A DNA stretch of 64,000 bases from Rhynchosporium graminicola (taxonomy: Eukaryota; Ascomycota; Leotiomycetes; Helotiales; Ploettnerulaceae). Where the stretch lies: assembly GCA_900074885.1 (NCBI GenBank), contig FJUW01000050.1, positions 124,001 to 188,000 on the forward strand, read 5' to 3'. This document shows positions 39,052-50,807 of this stretch, in pieces. Position 1 is the stretch's first letter. Each line of letters opens with the position of its first letter. The notes under the pieces are model-generated. The model did not search any database, was not told where the DNA came from, and saw only the letters and a program-made list of their open reading frames with translations. Both the position numbers and the translations under genes were made by a program.

Positions 39052-40058
39052 CTTGTTGTTCGATTTACCTCACAGCTTTCTAATGTATTAAGGTATTAAG
39101 ACGAGGATAAAACTTACGACCGAGCGATAGTCTTGTACCACAGAGAAACGGTGTACTCTGACATTTTTAAGTGTGGAAGACGGTTTTAAATAAGATCATG
39201 GACGGACGGAGCTACATTCCAGCCTTGCAAAATGCATCTCGGCGCCATTTTCGCATTCGAATCCGAAATGCGGTCAATCCACCATGAGACTTCAAAAAAG
39301 CGATGAAAATGGTTACACAACACGATTATTCTGCCAAGCGAGTGCGAAATAATAGCCAGTGCTTCGTGCCTTCTCTAAGTCAGCGCTTTCATCCCATTCG
39401 CGTTACGCACCGAGGCTTGTTCAATTCATCTCGGGTGAAGCGATCAAACGAGGTCCACCGATTTTATCATTACGGACTATTCCTTGATTGAAGTCCTGTA
39501 GGCATTACATGTTCGGCGAATAGATTGATCATTAGCTAGAAGTCGTAAGTTTCTTTCCCGTCTAGGGCGCGAGAGGTAGTCAAGTTTTCAAGTTTGTATC
39601 TTCTCTTATTTCATTAGAGACAAGTTGGCCCGCCTCGCACTCGCTTAACTTGGTATATGTGAAGGTTGCAGCCGGCCAAGACCTTTTTTTTCTTAACGAG
39701 ACTCTCTTCCATTCATGATCGCCAGAAAGCTTCTAGACGTGTCGTTGGACGGATAAAGAATATCGACGGTCGTGACTTTCATATTCCACCACTTGATTGT
39801 CGTGGAAGGTAAGCTATTTGACTTTCCGACTCCTTCACAGTTTCACTTAGTATCTCATTTCGGTAAAACCCAAGGTAAATTGCCCACGCATGAAAAGCAC
39901 GGACTATTGTGATATTTGCTTGCAATGACTTCTTGACAGTAGCCCCTTGGTAGTGAAATGACCGGAAATAGGTTTAAATATTTATATAGAATATATTAAA
40001 GATTTACATATAATCATTACCATTTTATCATACCCGCTCAGAACTATCAAAGTGCTAT
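39052..40058. other. Intergenic, nothing recognised
   Basis: Upstream region of the oxidoreductase gene and 3' UTR of the Alt a 1-like gene. AT-rich around 39970-40030. Confidence 0.5.
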
Positions 40059-40559
40059 CTAAGAAGGAGGAGCATCAACCAGAGATCCGTTATCAATCAA
40101 AACCTCCGCATTCCCAACTTGACTGCAGATGAAATCATTGATGCCATTTCCTCCAGCATGGCAATAGACAGGGAGTATGTCTGACTCTCCGTAAAGTCCA
40201 TAACTGCAAAGAACCATTAGTCATTGAACAGGACGTAGACTGCCTCGCGGGAAGAAAGGACAAACTTACGCAGGACCAAGCTCCTTGTAGATTCTGACCG
40301 TGTATTCGCTGTTGTTACCATTGATGGCAAAGCGGTACTTGCTGTCTCCGCAGAGGTTCACCTTGTATCTGGCGAGGTTTGGTGCAGATGCAGCGCAGGT
40401 GACATTAGCCGGCTGGAGATCGAAACTAGTGTCTTGAAGTCCCTCGTTGTCACGGATAGATAGATTTTGGATGCAGACGGTCTCGTTGGAGGTTGCAGTT
40501 GGTGCTGCTGCAGCCAGGGCAACAAAAATGGAAGAGAGTGCGAGAGTTGAGAACTGCAT
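40059..40559 (-). CDS. Small secreted Alt a 1-like (AA1-like) protein
   Basis: Two exons, 40270-40559 and 40059-40203, joined at GTAAGT/CAG; 144 residues. Residues 1-19 are a clear signal peptide (MQFSTLALSSIFVALAAAA) with cleavage near Ala-Pro. The mature part has five Cys: C29, C55, C70, C111 and C123. The C55-C70 (15) and C111-C123 (12) spacings equal the two intramolecular disulfides of Alternaria Alt a 1. The block YCHAGGNGINDFIC closely follows the Alt a 1 end block. C29 could correspond to the dimer-forming Cys. The family are beta-barrel apoplastic proteins; homologues PevD1 and MoHrip1 act as plant defence elicitors. Expression is probably TATA-driven. Confidence 0.9.
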
Positions 40560-42203
40560 TTTGATGACTTTGACTTGTTGTTTGATGTGTTGATGAGAAA
40601 GATTGATAGTGGTATTATTGTACGTATTTGTATATTGGTGTGATGGTTGAGGGAGGAAGTGTATGAAATATGTATGTTGTGTAAGGGGGAATCAATGGTG
40701 TTTATATACTCCCAGAGGTTTAAATCATATGCACAAAAGTTGCATTTATCCGATAGAACCGGTATTTGATCGACTCAAGGATCGTCGGCGCTCAACAACA
40801 GCTGCTAGGCGTCACGGTAGTTTTGGTCGTCCACTGTAGATCTGCGGTACGGGCACGGGGAGGCATGGACAAGCTTCACAGCCCAGGCTCCACAAACACG
40901 AAGCTCATCTCATTGGTGCAGTAAAACAATACTACTTGGTACTTTCGTATGAAAATGCCCAGCCATATCAAGACCCTGAAAAACTCCATAGTTCGAACTA
41001 CTTCAATACGGAGGTATGATGCTGCCAAGTCGCCAATCGTCATGTCTGTTGCTTGCTAGCGAGTCTATAAATATTTGCGGTTCGTGTTTCCGTGCTGTCT
41101 AACCACGACGGTGACCACGCTAGGATATTGACGGGGAATGGAAAAGCGGTAACCTGACTTCATATCGGGGATCTACTTCGTATTCTTCGGTTCTACATGT
41201 TCTTTGTGACTAAGGAAGTGCTAGCTGTTGAGGTTTATGACGCAGTTTGTGTTCAGATCAAGACTGCAAACACAATCCTACAATCACTTGGCTTCTCCGT
41301 GGATCTGAACCTCGGTCCGTGCTACTACTCGGTACAACCGAAAAAGTAAGGCTTTTTAAAGTAAGTGCACAGATAGTGAACTAACGTTATTTACTGGATT
41401 AAGTATCTTCCCCCCTTGAATAAAGGTTGACGTCTCTCCAGTTTGGCAAGGGGACTAGAGTTTTCCCTGGTACAGTAGTATCTGCTCCATGCTGTAGGGT
41501 CTGCGCACCAAAATCTTCTCTTGTTTATAACCTGATCAAGAAAAGCGTCAAGTAGCCAGGAACCCCTAGAAAATCAGGGAGTAAAAGATACCAGCCGAAC
41601 CTTTGTACGATGGTAGGTTTGCACTGATAGAGTATACTGGGAAACTGGCCTGGGTAAACCTGGAGATGCTGACCTTATTGAGTATAAGGGACAGAGGGTC
41701 ATTTCTAACCAAATATTCCCTGTATACTTACTGTGGACAGGCTCAGACCCAGGAGAACCCGATTAGCTGGTCAATTCTCGTATTCTTACTACCGACCTTT
41801 CAAACATCAGGCTACGAGTAAGTCAACAAATGCTCTGAAGATTTTGCCAAGGGTCATTAGCGGCAATTGCTTGCATCCGACAGGGTCCGACAGGGGAGAG
41901 AAAAAGGAGGTTTCGGTGTCTTCCGGTACTTGCTTTCAACTTTCAAGTCAAAATTCTGAAGCTGAGCAACGTTTTGCTAACGTGGTCTTTGAACAGTTTG
42001 AAGCAGGGTAGGTAATATGGAACAAACAGACCCAGCAATCTAAAATACGAAGCATGTCTTCACACGGATTTCTCCGATGGTTAATTTCTAGCTTCCAATC
42101 ACAGTTTATACTTTCTCCGGAATCTGGAGTCCAGACTCTGATCTCCTTCCGAAATCCCATTTCAACCTCGGAACTGGCTTTTCACCAGATTAGGTACAGT
42201 AGT
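40560..42203. other. Intergenic, nothing recognised beyond promoter
   Basis: Upstream region of the Alt a 1-like gene, then sequence with short ORFs only, up to the transposon insertion. Confidence 0.5.
40701..40708 (-). promoter_or_regulatory. Probable TATA box of the Alt a 1-like gene
   Basis: TATATAAA on the minus strand, about 140 nt upstream of the ATG. It is a full match to consensus in a suitable position. Confidence 0.6.
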
Positions 42204-42205
42204 TA

Positions 42206-42229
42206 CAGTGAAACCCCTGTTATAACGAT
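42206..42229 (+). repeat. Left terminal inverted repeat
   Basis: 24 bp, the exact reverse complement of 42975-42998, preceded by TA. Confidence 0.95.
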
Positions 42230-42496
42230 TGATTCAGGACAGTCAAAAATATCGTTATAACGGATATATCGTTATAAAGGAACGAGTTTGTATTATATAA
42301 GCCACCTATCAAGGGAACCCTGGGAGAGCGAGTCTCTCTCTATAGACTGCAACTCCTGCTCGTAGCGCTCAATTACTCGTACATAACTTGTATTCATAGT
42401 TCTTTGCTTCTCTGTAAAGCAAAGTAATACCTTTAAAGCCTGCCTTGCGTCTTAAATAGAGTATTCTAGCTCTAGAACTAAGTCTCAAGCCTCGTC

Positions 42497-42847
42497 TTAA
42501 TCATCTGGAGTTTCGCTTTGCAAGTGATCTTCCATTATCTCTTGTAATAAAGCGTCGTCAGTCTGCTCGTTCTCTATATCAATTGCGTCCGTTATAGCTT
42601 CTTCCGGGGGGTTCAAGAAGTTACTCAAACTCATAGCGTCCCTGATATCTGCTACTGTTGAAGCTTGTTGATAAAGCTGTGCAAGATCAGCTAGCTGAGG
42701 TGATATCGGAAGAGCTATTGGAGCTGCGACTAGAGTTGATTTCCGGAAGCAGTTGTAAATTGTCGTATCACTGACGTTTGTAAACCAACTCCGGAATACC
42801 CATCGTAGAGCTCGTCGCTGCTCAATTGTAATTGATATTCGAGGCAT
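42497..42847 (-). pseudogene. Internally deleted transposase ORF (N-terminus fused to C-terminus)
   Basis: A 116-residue ORF if started at the ATG at 42847. It begins MPRISITIEQRRALR, like the helix-turn-helix start of pogo-type transposases. Almost immediately it continues with WFTNVSDTTIYNCFRKS, typical of the region after the DDE catalytic domain. The catalytic core is absent, so the product cannot be an active transposase. Confidence 0.8.
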
Positions 42848-42974
42848 ACCGAGCTGAACTGATATAACGATATACGGCAATTTGGTAACGATATCGTTGA
42901 TATTGGGAATTGTATGAGAAAACGCTCCGTCCGTGGAAATATATCGCTATAATGGAAATATCGTTATAACGGTG

Positions 42975-42998
42975 ATCGTTATAACAGGGGTTTCACTG
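42975..42998 (-). repeat. Right terminal inverted repeat
   Basis: 24 bp, the exact reverse complement of 42206-42229, followed by TA. Confidence 0.95.
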
Positions 42999-43000
42999 TA

Positions 43001-44291
43001 ATCACGAAGTATATTAATTTGTAACCTTAAAAGGCTCTTGAAGATAACTTACCAGCACCCCTGAATAAACGTTAAATATGGCGCCCTTACTACTTCGTAC
43101 ATGGCCAAATAAACGTAGATTTAATATCCCTGCATACACTCATAAGAAACAGCGTCCTGTAATAATTATTACATCGATTGAAAAGCAGAAAATTAGCATA
43201 TAGATAGACATAGGTCAATATAAAGAGGGTATACAAAGCATGAAACAGAATTATTGGAACCTGAATTGTATAGCATTTTAAATAACGAAGCGCGCACGGA
43301 CGTCGAATCTACATTTAATCGGGCATGTACGAAGTACAAAACCTACCTACCTACAGAGTACAGCTCATGATTTCCTCCAGACAATCACTACGAAGGGCAG
43401 TAACGAGTCCTTCAGTAGACTGAACCTTGAAACTTGTGTGCTATCGGGCGAAAAGATAGAATAGCTAGAAGTACTTACTATCGTATTCTTTTACGAAATT
43501 GATATCGGAAGGATTCCTAAGGTATGCAACGTGATTATAGGGTGCGACTTAGCTCAATTCACTAGACGTCAGGCTAGATTGAATACTAGAAAAATATGTA
43601 ATTTGGGTGCTCTGTAAAGTATCGATGGGAATTCCAGAATTCCCTACTCGGGACCAGTCATCTCATGTGCACTTTGTCTAGACTCTGTATCCCTGATGCG
43701 CGCATGCATGGCTCAAACTCTCTTTGTTGACGACGCTGCTCGGATGACAGACAAGGAATAGTACCATCACGACAAGCATGAACGCACATTACAAAGTATA
43801 GGGAGTACTCGTGCTTCAGCAAAACGCCTTCAGAACCAGGAACATACTTAACGATACGGAAAATAGATTGTATCAAGATGAGACAACTGGCGACGTATAA
43901 GACAATAACGTAGCTTGCCTATTTGAGAGGTGTCTACTTGGAAGGGAGACCTTGGACACGTTCGAGGCGCCAGTGGAGATGGCCTGCTGGGACGAGTATA
44001 AAGAGACCGAGGAAGAGTATCCTATAAGTAATTGAGCGTCAGCCAATGTGTTAAGCGAGTCCTCCAAAACACCGCAAATGTAGATCGGGCAATATTAGGC
44101 ATCCTCAACTCTCATCAATTACCTCAAGGAATTTCGCAACAACTCCGCTAGCCTCTGGCAGCTCCAACGAGGCATATTACTAGTACCACTAAGGAGTTGA
44201 ATCGTTCATCGAAGTTTGTTTCTGGTCGTGACAGACGGGACATTATTAGGATTCTCCTACCAAGGCTTACGAAGCCCGCCCGACATCTCAC
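43001..44291. other. Intergenic, nothing recognised
   Basis: AT-rich in the left half. Short minus-strand ORFs at 43658-44067 have no family character. Confidence 0.5.
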
Positions 44292-45500
44292 ATGGAGTCT
44301 CGACCTTCACCTCCTGGTAATAGCGCTTTGAAGATTTCAGCGCGGAAATATCGTTGTAAGACTCGAACGGGATGCAGAACTTGTAAGACGAGGAAAATAA
44401 AGATATGTTGGAGTCTCTTTCGTGCGTAGGTATATGTTTGTTCCTGTGGCTATTCAAGATATACTTATTAATATGATATTATACTTGGATAAGAAATATT
44501 GTGTCTAGCAAATTAGGAAAATGGCTTACCTCTATATATGGATAAAGTCATCAGATATTCCTGTGACTTTGCCGGAGTAGCTCATCGCAATTTGAGTCCT
44601 TGCTGTTCATTTCAATGTCTTAGCGTCTCTGACTATCTTCGGGGTGTAATTGTTCTGGTTCCTTCAGACACCTATTCACTCTCGAAGCTCACTGCAGCCG
44701 CTGAAGTCTACAGCTTATCGTCAATCTGTAAACAGTGCAGTGAGCAAAAGCCATCGTGTAATGATTGTATCAAACACTCAGTCGAATGCATTTCTCGGCG
44801 CTTGCTGGAGGCAACGGACCTTTTCAAGTAGGTTTCTGGTTATGCTTAGAGAGTCAAAATCACGAAAAAGTCTTGGGACATAAGCTCGGCAAGTCTCGTT
44901 CTTAAAACTAATTTGGCCGCTGAGTAGAATGATCCACATACATTAAATGGATATCATGGAGGCAGTGTTCGAACCTCATTGTCGGCAAGTCAAGAGGATT
45001 GTCCAGTGGGCTGAACTTCTTGGACTTGGATCTCTTACACAACTATATTACCTCTACTACCTTCACCATGCTATCTGGCCCCGCCATCAGACCATCTGAA
45101 GGATAGATATGTCCCAGTCGGGATTATCCTACGAATTCGTCATGCGTAGAATCTTAGCATTGTCGACTTTGCACATAGCTTGTTACAGGCCTATAGGAGA
45201 GACTACTTCATTTACCAGGCGATAACCCAGACCGACCCGATCTCTATGTTGCCATGAGGAGCATCACGAACTCTTTTGCACAGCTGCAGATCTTCTAATC
45301 ACTTCTGTCCCAGTCGTCCAACCTCGCTCACACATTTGCCCTCAGAGCTTTCAAAACAGTCATTACTTATTTCCCTTCTGTCTACATACTCTCCGTCCTC
45401 ACGCAGATCAAGCGATCTCCCTCTCGCAGCAGGAGAGAACGGCACAGCAGACAAGTTACAACTAGTCAAAAGCACCAATTTCACCGTGAATAAATACTAA
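44292..45500 (+). pseudogene. Decayed Zn2Cys6 fungal transcription factor
   Basis: The first part (44292-44402) encodes a basic start and CRTCKTRKIK, the first half of a GAL4-type zinc cluster. The second half (CSEQKPSCNDCIKHSVEC) starts at 44736, right after a CAG acceptor. Together they give the exact C-x2-C-x6-C-x6-C-x2-C-x6-C pattern. The base after AAG at 44402 is A (ATATGT) where a GTATGT donor would be expected, and the gap is 333 nt. Downstream, pieces typical of this regulator family appear in different frames: LDLDLLHNYITSTTFTML (frame of 45011), then FVMRRILALSTLHIA (frame of 45109). Stops lie between them, so the gene is broken. The 3' limit is approximate. Confidence 0.75.
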
Positions 45501-46656
45501 GAACTCCAACGCCCAATGTCACCTATTCGAATCATCCTTTCACCACGGCACCACACCAGTCTCCATACCAAATTGAGAAAACGGCCCCAAACGACCCACG
45601 CCTCGAACTTAGCAGTCTCATATCACAAAAACAGCACCGACGAAGGGCAATAGACGCATCTACCTCACCGCCGCCGAAATTCTCAGTAACTAATTCACTT
45701 TTCACAATAGAGCAGAGCGGCCGGGACATGACCTTCCCGATGGATTTATTTTGGATTTTTGAAGTCGTAAAGGACTTCCTACAGATTTTGCCAAGACTGA
45801 CTCAGGAGTCCTCGATGGTGCTTGCGTAGTTCACCGTGGTGGTAGAGAGGTTTGGACGCACAGTGGTGGATGGATGCAGGATTGGAGCATCCATCTTTTT
45901 TTCTCAGATCTGGAATTTGGAATACTGATGAGTCTCTTCTTCTTTTTCTGTCCTCAAGAAGCTGTGTTCGTGTTCATTAGTGGTGTGAGAGATATCCATT
46001 GAATATAACGTAAATGCTATGCGTTGTAGGACATACCAACTAACTGACTTTCGCAAATTACAGATACGATGGATAGCCACCGTGTAGACAGGCGGCGTGA
46101 TACCAAACGCCTTCATTCCATTCATTTCCCAAGAATATCCCTCTTAGTGACCCTTAGACTCTTCCCTAAATTCAAAATGCAGCTTTGTTCAAGTCCCACA
46201 ATACCTCAAGCGATTTTCGAGACAAAGGTTTGCATACTCTCGAGATACGGTATGCATATACATCACTGTTCAACAAGTTCGAAACAAGTTAGGTTCTTCG
46301 ACATCAGACGCCAGTCATTTGATTGCAGGCCCAAGGAACAACTGAAATACTGGACAGCCAGTCCACCTACTAGACATGCTATTATACCTGTGCAATAAGA
46401 ACACCACTCCACTTCTCTTATTCCATCTGTTCCTTGATCATCTCATATCTATTCATAGTCGAGTACAACTTTTAAATTCACTTCGTAATCTGTCTGGCAA
46501 GGAGCTGACGGACGGGTTTGATCAGAAGGGCAAATCAACGAGGAAAAAGTAAGCAAGCACAACACGGTAAGGACAGGAAATATGTATTCTAAGGAACACA
46601 ATAAGGAAGATCACTGGCTGTTCGCATTTCGTATTTCGTCGTCTATGTATCTATCT
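45501..46656. other. Intergenic, nothing recognised
   Basis: Short ORFs only. The right end holds the 3' UTR of the acyl-CoA synthetase gene. Confidence 0.5.
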
Positions 46657-48920
46657 CTACAATCTCGCTCTTGGCGTCTCCTCGGCAAGTGCTTCCTCAT
46701 ACATCCTATCGAGCTCGGCTCTGAATTTCTTCGCTGTTTGCGGACGTTTGAGTTTCAACCTATGCGACAAAGGATAATTAGCAATGTAACCCAATGAACA
46801 TCATGTAGAGTAGATGGTGTGTTGTTGATGACGGGTCGCGGGTGGAAATAACTTACGTCGGTGTTAACAACTCATTGTCAATAGTAAAAGGTTCCACCTC
46901 CAAATGTACAGCTCGCACCCTCTCGTAGCTGTTGAATTTGTTCTTCTTCCCGATCTTGTCCAGCTCCTTCACAACCGCTTTCCGCACCTTCTTGTCCTTC
47001 GCCGCCGCCTTCACGGCCGCCAGATCCTCGGCCTTAATAGTCTTCTTGAGAACTGCACTCGCGAATGGCGCAAATGCTACAGGATCGACGCCGAAGACCG
47101 AGACGAGGAACGCTTGTGTTGAATCACCGTGCACGAATGCCTGTGCAAGGATGTTGGTATTGGCGAGGTACACGTTCTCAATTCGTTCTGGGGATACGTA
47201 TTCGCCCTGCGCGAGCTTGAGAACGTTCTTTACGCGGTCGACGATCTTAACTCGGCCCATGGAATCGATTTCTGCGATATCGCCAGTGCGGAACCAGCCG
47301 TCTTCGATGATGGCTTTTGCCGTCTCGGCCTCGTTGCGGTAGTATTCCCTGAATCGGGCATTTCCCCGCAGAAGCAGCTCGCCGCGCGGGTTTGGCGAAT
47401 CGGTTACCATATACTCCATATCGGGCACAGATTGAAGACAGACTTCCATACCGACAGCCACGGCGCCGCAGTTTCCGGAGGAGAAATCGCCTTCGAGTTG
47501 CGCGAGACTGACGGCGTAGGTCTCGGTCAGGCCGTAGCCTTGGATGAAATCGTTTCCGAAAGCTGCACGGAGGAATTGCTGGAGTGAAGGATCGATGGGA
47601 GCGCTCCCGCTAACCATGCCGCGGCAGCGTTGAAATCCGAAGGCACCGGCAATCTTGGGCGTGAAGACACGGTCCCAGAACATGTGTTTGTTTGTTGCTT
47701 GTCCGGGAGGTAGTTTCATGGATGCAAGTTTGGTGTTGATTACATGGCGGCCCATTGCACCTTTCAGACCTGGCGCTTCCAAGGTAGCGGCTCGCAGAGC
47801 AGCGCCGAATCGGTTGTAGAGACGGGGAACAGAATTGAAGCCTGTAGGTCGGAGAATCTTCATGTCGTCGACTAAGCCGAGAATATCGCCACGGAAATAT
47901 CCAATTGCAGCGCCAGCTGAAAGAGCACCGTGTTCTGCTAGACGCTGGTAGATGTGTGCCAATGGCAGGTACGAGATCAGAACGTCCGAAGGCTGAGTAT
48001 CGCTGGTGACTCGCGCAATTGCAGATGCTGCGGCGGCATTTGCGTGTGTAAGAACCACTCCCTTGGGGTTACCAGTTGTTCCAGACGTGTAGTTGATGGT
48101 GATAACATCTTCTGGACGAGGCGGCTTCATTGGCAGACCGGAAGCAGCCCCTAGGGCTTCAACATCCTTGATATAGTGGATTTGGATGCCCGATTCAGCC
48201 GCGAGAGAGTTCAGGATAGCTGCTTTGGAGTTTCCTGGCTGTTCCCCTGCATCCAGTGGGTCAAGACAGACAATCAGCTTCAAGGTCGGTATCCGGGAAG
48301 CCATCTTTAACAGAGTTGGGATATGGGGGAGCGTCGTAATGACACAGTTGAGTGTCGCATGGTTGATAATGTATTCGGTCGTTTCCGGGCCTAAAGTCTC
48401 GTAGATTGAGACTGTGAAGAGAGATTGTGACATACATCCCAGATCTGCCACTTTTAGTTCACTATCCCCATGTAGAGTGAATGATATTCTTACCAGAAAC
48501 CTGCCATTCCGGTCGATTCTGGCACCAAAGTCCAACACCATACTTCTCCTCCGTGACCCCCGCCTTCTTATGGAGCTCTACGAGACCAGCACCGAAGTTC
48601 TTTCTGCGCTCTGCTACCTGCGCGTATGTGACCCAATCATATTTGTTCGCGTGGGTCTTCGTCACAGGATCGTAGGGTCTCTCACCCAGACATCTAGCAT
48701 TGGCGCGCTTCTTGAGCGTGGCCTCGAAGATGTCATGCGCAGTGAGAGCTTGCGGATCTAGGGTTTGGAGAAGTGGCTTGTCTACGAATCGCCAATGTCT
48801 GTATACTGATGTGCGTCCTTCCTTCTCACTTCCTGGAACTGGTAAGGAGTATGGTGTTCCTGGTGGAGGAGGAACTCGGAGGGCTTTGACGAGGGCTTCA
48901 TCCTTCAAAACTGGAGCCAT
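46657..48920 (-). CDS. Long-chain fatty-acid-CoA ligase (acyl-CoA synthetase) with PTS1-like C-terminus
   Basis: Three exons on the minus strand: 48494-48920, 46857-48444 and 46657-46759; 705 residues, the Faa1/Faa4 size class. It activates long-chain fatty acids with ATP and CoA. The AMP-binding signature YTSGTTGNPKGVVLTH is intact, as are QGYGLTET and the RTGDIAEID/VDRVKNVLKLAQGEY blocks of the ANL superfamily. The last small exon encodes LKRPQTAKKFRAELDRMYEE and ends in ARL, which fits the peroxisomal targeting signal 1 consensus. The ligase may therefore act at peroxisomes for beta-oxidation, like yeast Faa2 or plant LACS6/7. Experimental localisation is needed to tell this from ER or lipid-droplet forms. 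Confidence 0.95.
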
Positions 48921-50807
48921 GATTGTAGCTATTGGAGGAGATTAAGCTTTCTATCTGTACTGTTTACTTGGTATGCTGTTAGTTCTGGACTGTAATGATA
49001 ATGCACCAGCTTGAAAGATCCAGAAAGAAATAAAGCTTACGAATAGGCAGCTACGAAGTTGATACCTGAGACTCAAGACTCGGACCGACTCAGTACATTC
49101 AGTAAACTCAGTACAGCACTCGAAAAAGAGCAGTGGCTACAGAGAATAGAAATGCGATGCAAAAGGTAGGACAACACAAAATGGAGATGGACTTGAAGGA
49201 GGAGAAACGATAGGAGCATGTGCGTTTGGGAATGAGGGTCACTGTCACTCGGCCTCTCGCTGGTCTTGAGTCTTGATGCTTTCGTGCCGAGGCAAGGCGT
49301 GCGCGCTCCGCGTTCCGCCAAATCGCTGCTGCGGAGCTGCCGAGACTTTTGAGCTTCTTGCTCCGAGTCTAATAAGTAGTACCTATGAATGAATGCCGCT
49401 CTTGTCTCTTTACAGTATCTTACCTCCGAGTTCTTGTTCGACAACAATTGATGATGTTTCAAGTTTGAACCTTTCTTATTCTCAGGGTAAAGACAACTAT
49501 TTACTTCTTCGTTGGAAGTACATTGGTGAGTGATATGGCACTACCTAGGTACCTACCCACCTACTTAGGTATATAATCTGGAATACTTCTTCACATGCCA
49601 ATTACTCACGTTTCAGTCTCAGGAATTCCTGACTCCTTAGTCATATTTGGCAGTACAAGCAGTGCAGCCCAGTTCGAATAAATCAAACGGAACAAAGACC
49701 GACCATATGTGTTCCTCGGGACACACTTCTTGTCTACCTACTGGTATTTTGAGTCCCGAGCCTCCCTCGCCTTATCAAAGATACGAATTCGGCGTTGGCA
49801 CCTTGGCTCCTGTTTTGAAAGCTTGGCGGATATGTGTATTTGTAGAATGCGGGTTGGCGCGGGGTAGAGTTTTTGCTGCGCCTCGGACCTTATTGTAAGT
49901 TGCTTGGTACGATAGACAGTACTTGTATCCATAGGTATCAATTCCTCAGTTTTCCAGATAAGGTTCTCGTTTCAGCGTAACCGTGGTATTTTTTTCCAGG
50001 TCCTGCACGCAAGCGAGCTCCCACGAGGTACAAGGGCCTCTCTACTCTAACTTACACTCTGGGAGGAACTGTGAGCCTAATCGGAAAACGCGCAAAAATG
50101 TAACAATAGAAAATATCATTCTACTCTGTAGAAGTTATCAGAGTATGGTATGCCACAGTTGCATAGTGAGAAGGACTGGAATCTTCCCATTTTTTCGATT
50201 ATTCAGTGGACTGCACTAAGAAGTAGGCGGCAGAAGGCAAACAAATTTACCTACAGGTTTTGCAAGCACAAAACCTACGTCCAAATCTTTAGAAATATGT
50301 TATTTCGGCGATCACGAGATAGGGAGAAATATATGGAGTTTAGCGGATTATCATAAAGGTATGGCAGTCCTCATGTCTCAACTGAGTATTATGGTACGAG
50401 TAGCGTATGCGGTAGTGGCTCCAGCTCCAGCTCGCAGACCGGCGATCATTTTAGCCTCTCAACATTCGCGTGGCATCTATCCCTCCCTTCTCCATGGTCA
50501 TCTCCTAATACGAGCTTACCCACGTATTACAGACGCATATGAATTTTATTTTATTAATTTCGATTTCTGAAGTCTACTTTTAGGTGCCAAAGGAAAAATG
50601 TAATAAGGTAGGGAGGGTAAGGAAACGGCCAAAAATGCCGTATATCCCTTCTCCCCCAAGATGACGCTCTTGCGGGCACCCCCTCTCTCATTTCCGGCGT
50701 ACATGTATCGCAATGAGAGGCGTATGCTTCTATAGGCCAAATCATAGCTTCAGTGACTGTTCGCAACTGCTAAGGCGAGATATGCGTCGGTTATAACAAG
50801 ACTGAAT
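48921..50807. other. Intergenic region between the acyl-CoA synthetase and the H+-ATPase
   Basis: Promoter of the ligase gene and 3' UTR of the ATPase gene, both on the minus strand. Tandem CTACC/TAGGTA-type repeats occur at about 49545-49575. No ORF is convincing. Confidence 0.5.

Larger units (their letters stand above)
42206..42998. mobile_element. Non-autonomous pogo/Tigger/Fot1-like DNA transposon, 793 bp, both ends intact
   Basis: The element is bounded by perfect 24-bp terminal inverted repeats starting CAGTGAAACCCC. A TA dinucleotide flanks each end (42204-42205 and 42999-43000), the target duplication of the Tc1/mariner-pogo superfamily. Just inside the ends lie repeated ATATCGTTATAACGG-like motifs in both orientations, likely transposase-binding sites. 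The interior holds one minus-strand ORF that joins the two ends of a transposase. Autonomous Fot1/pogo elements are about 1.8-2.4 kb, so roughly 1 kb is missing. Confidence 0.9.
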
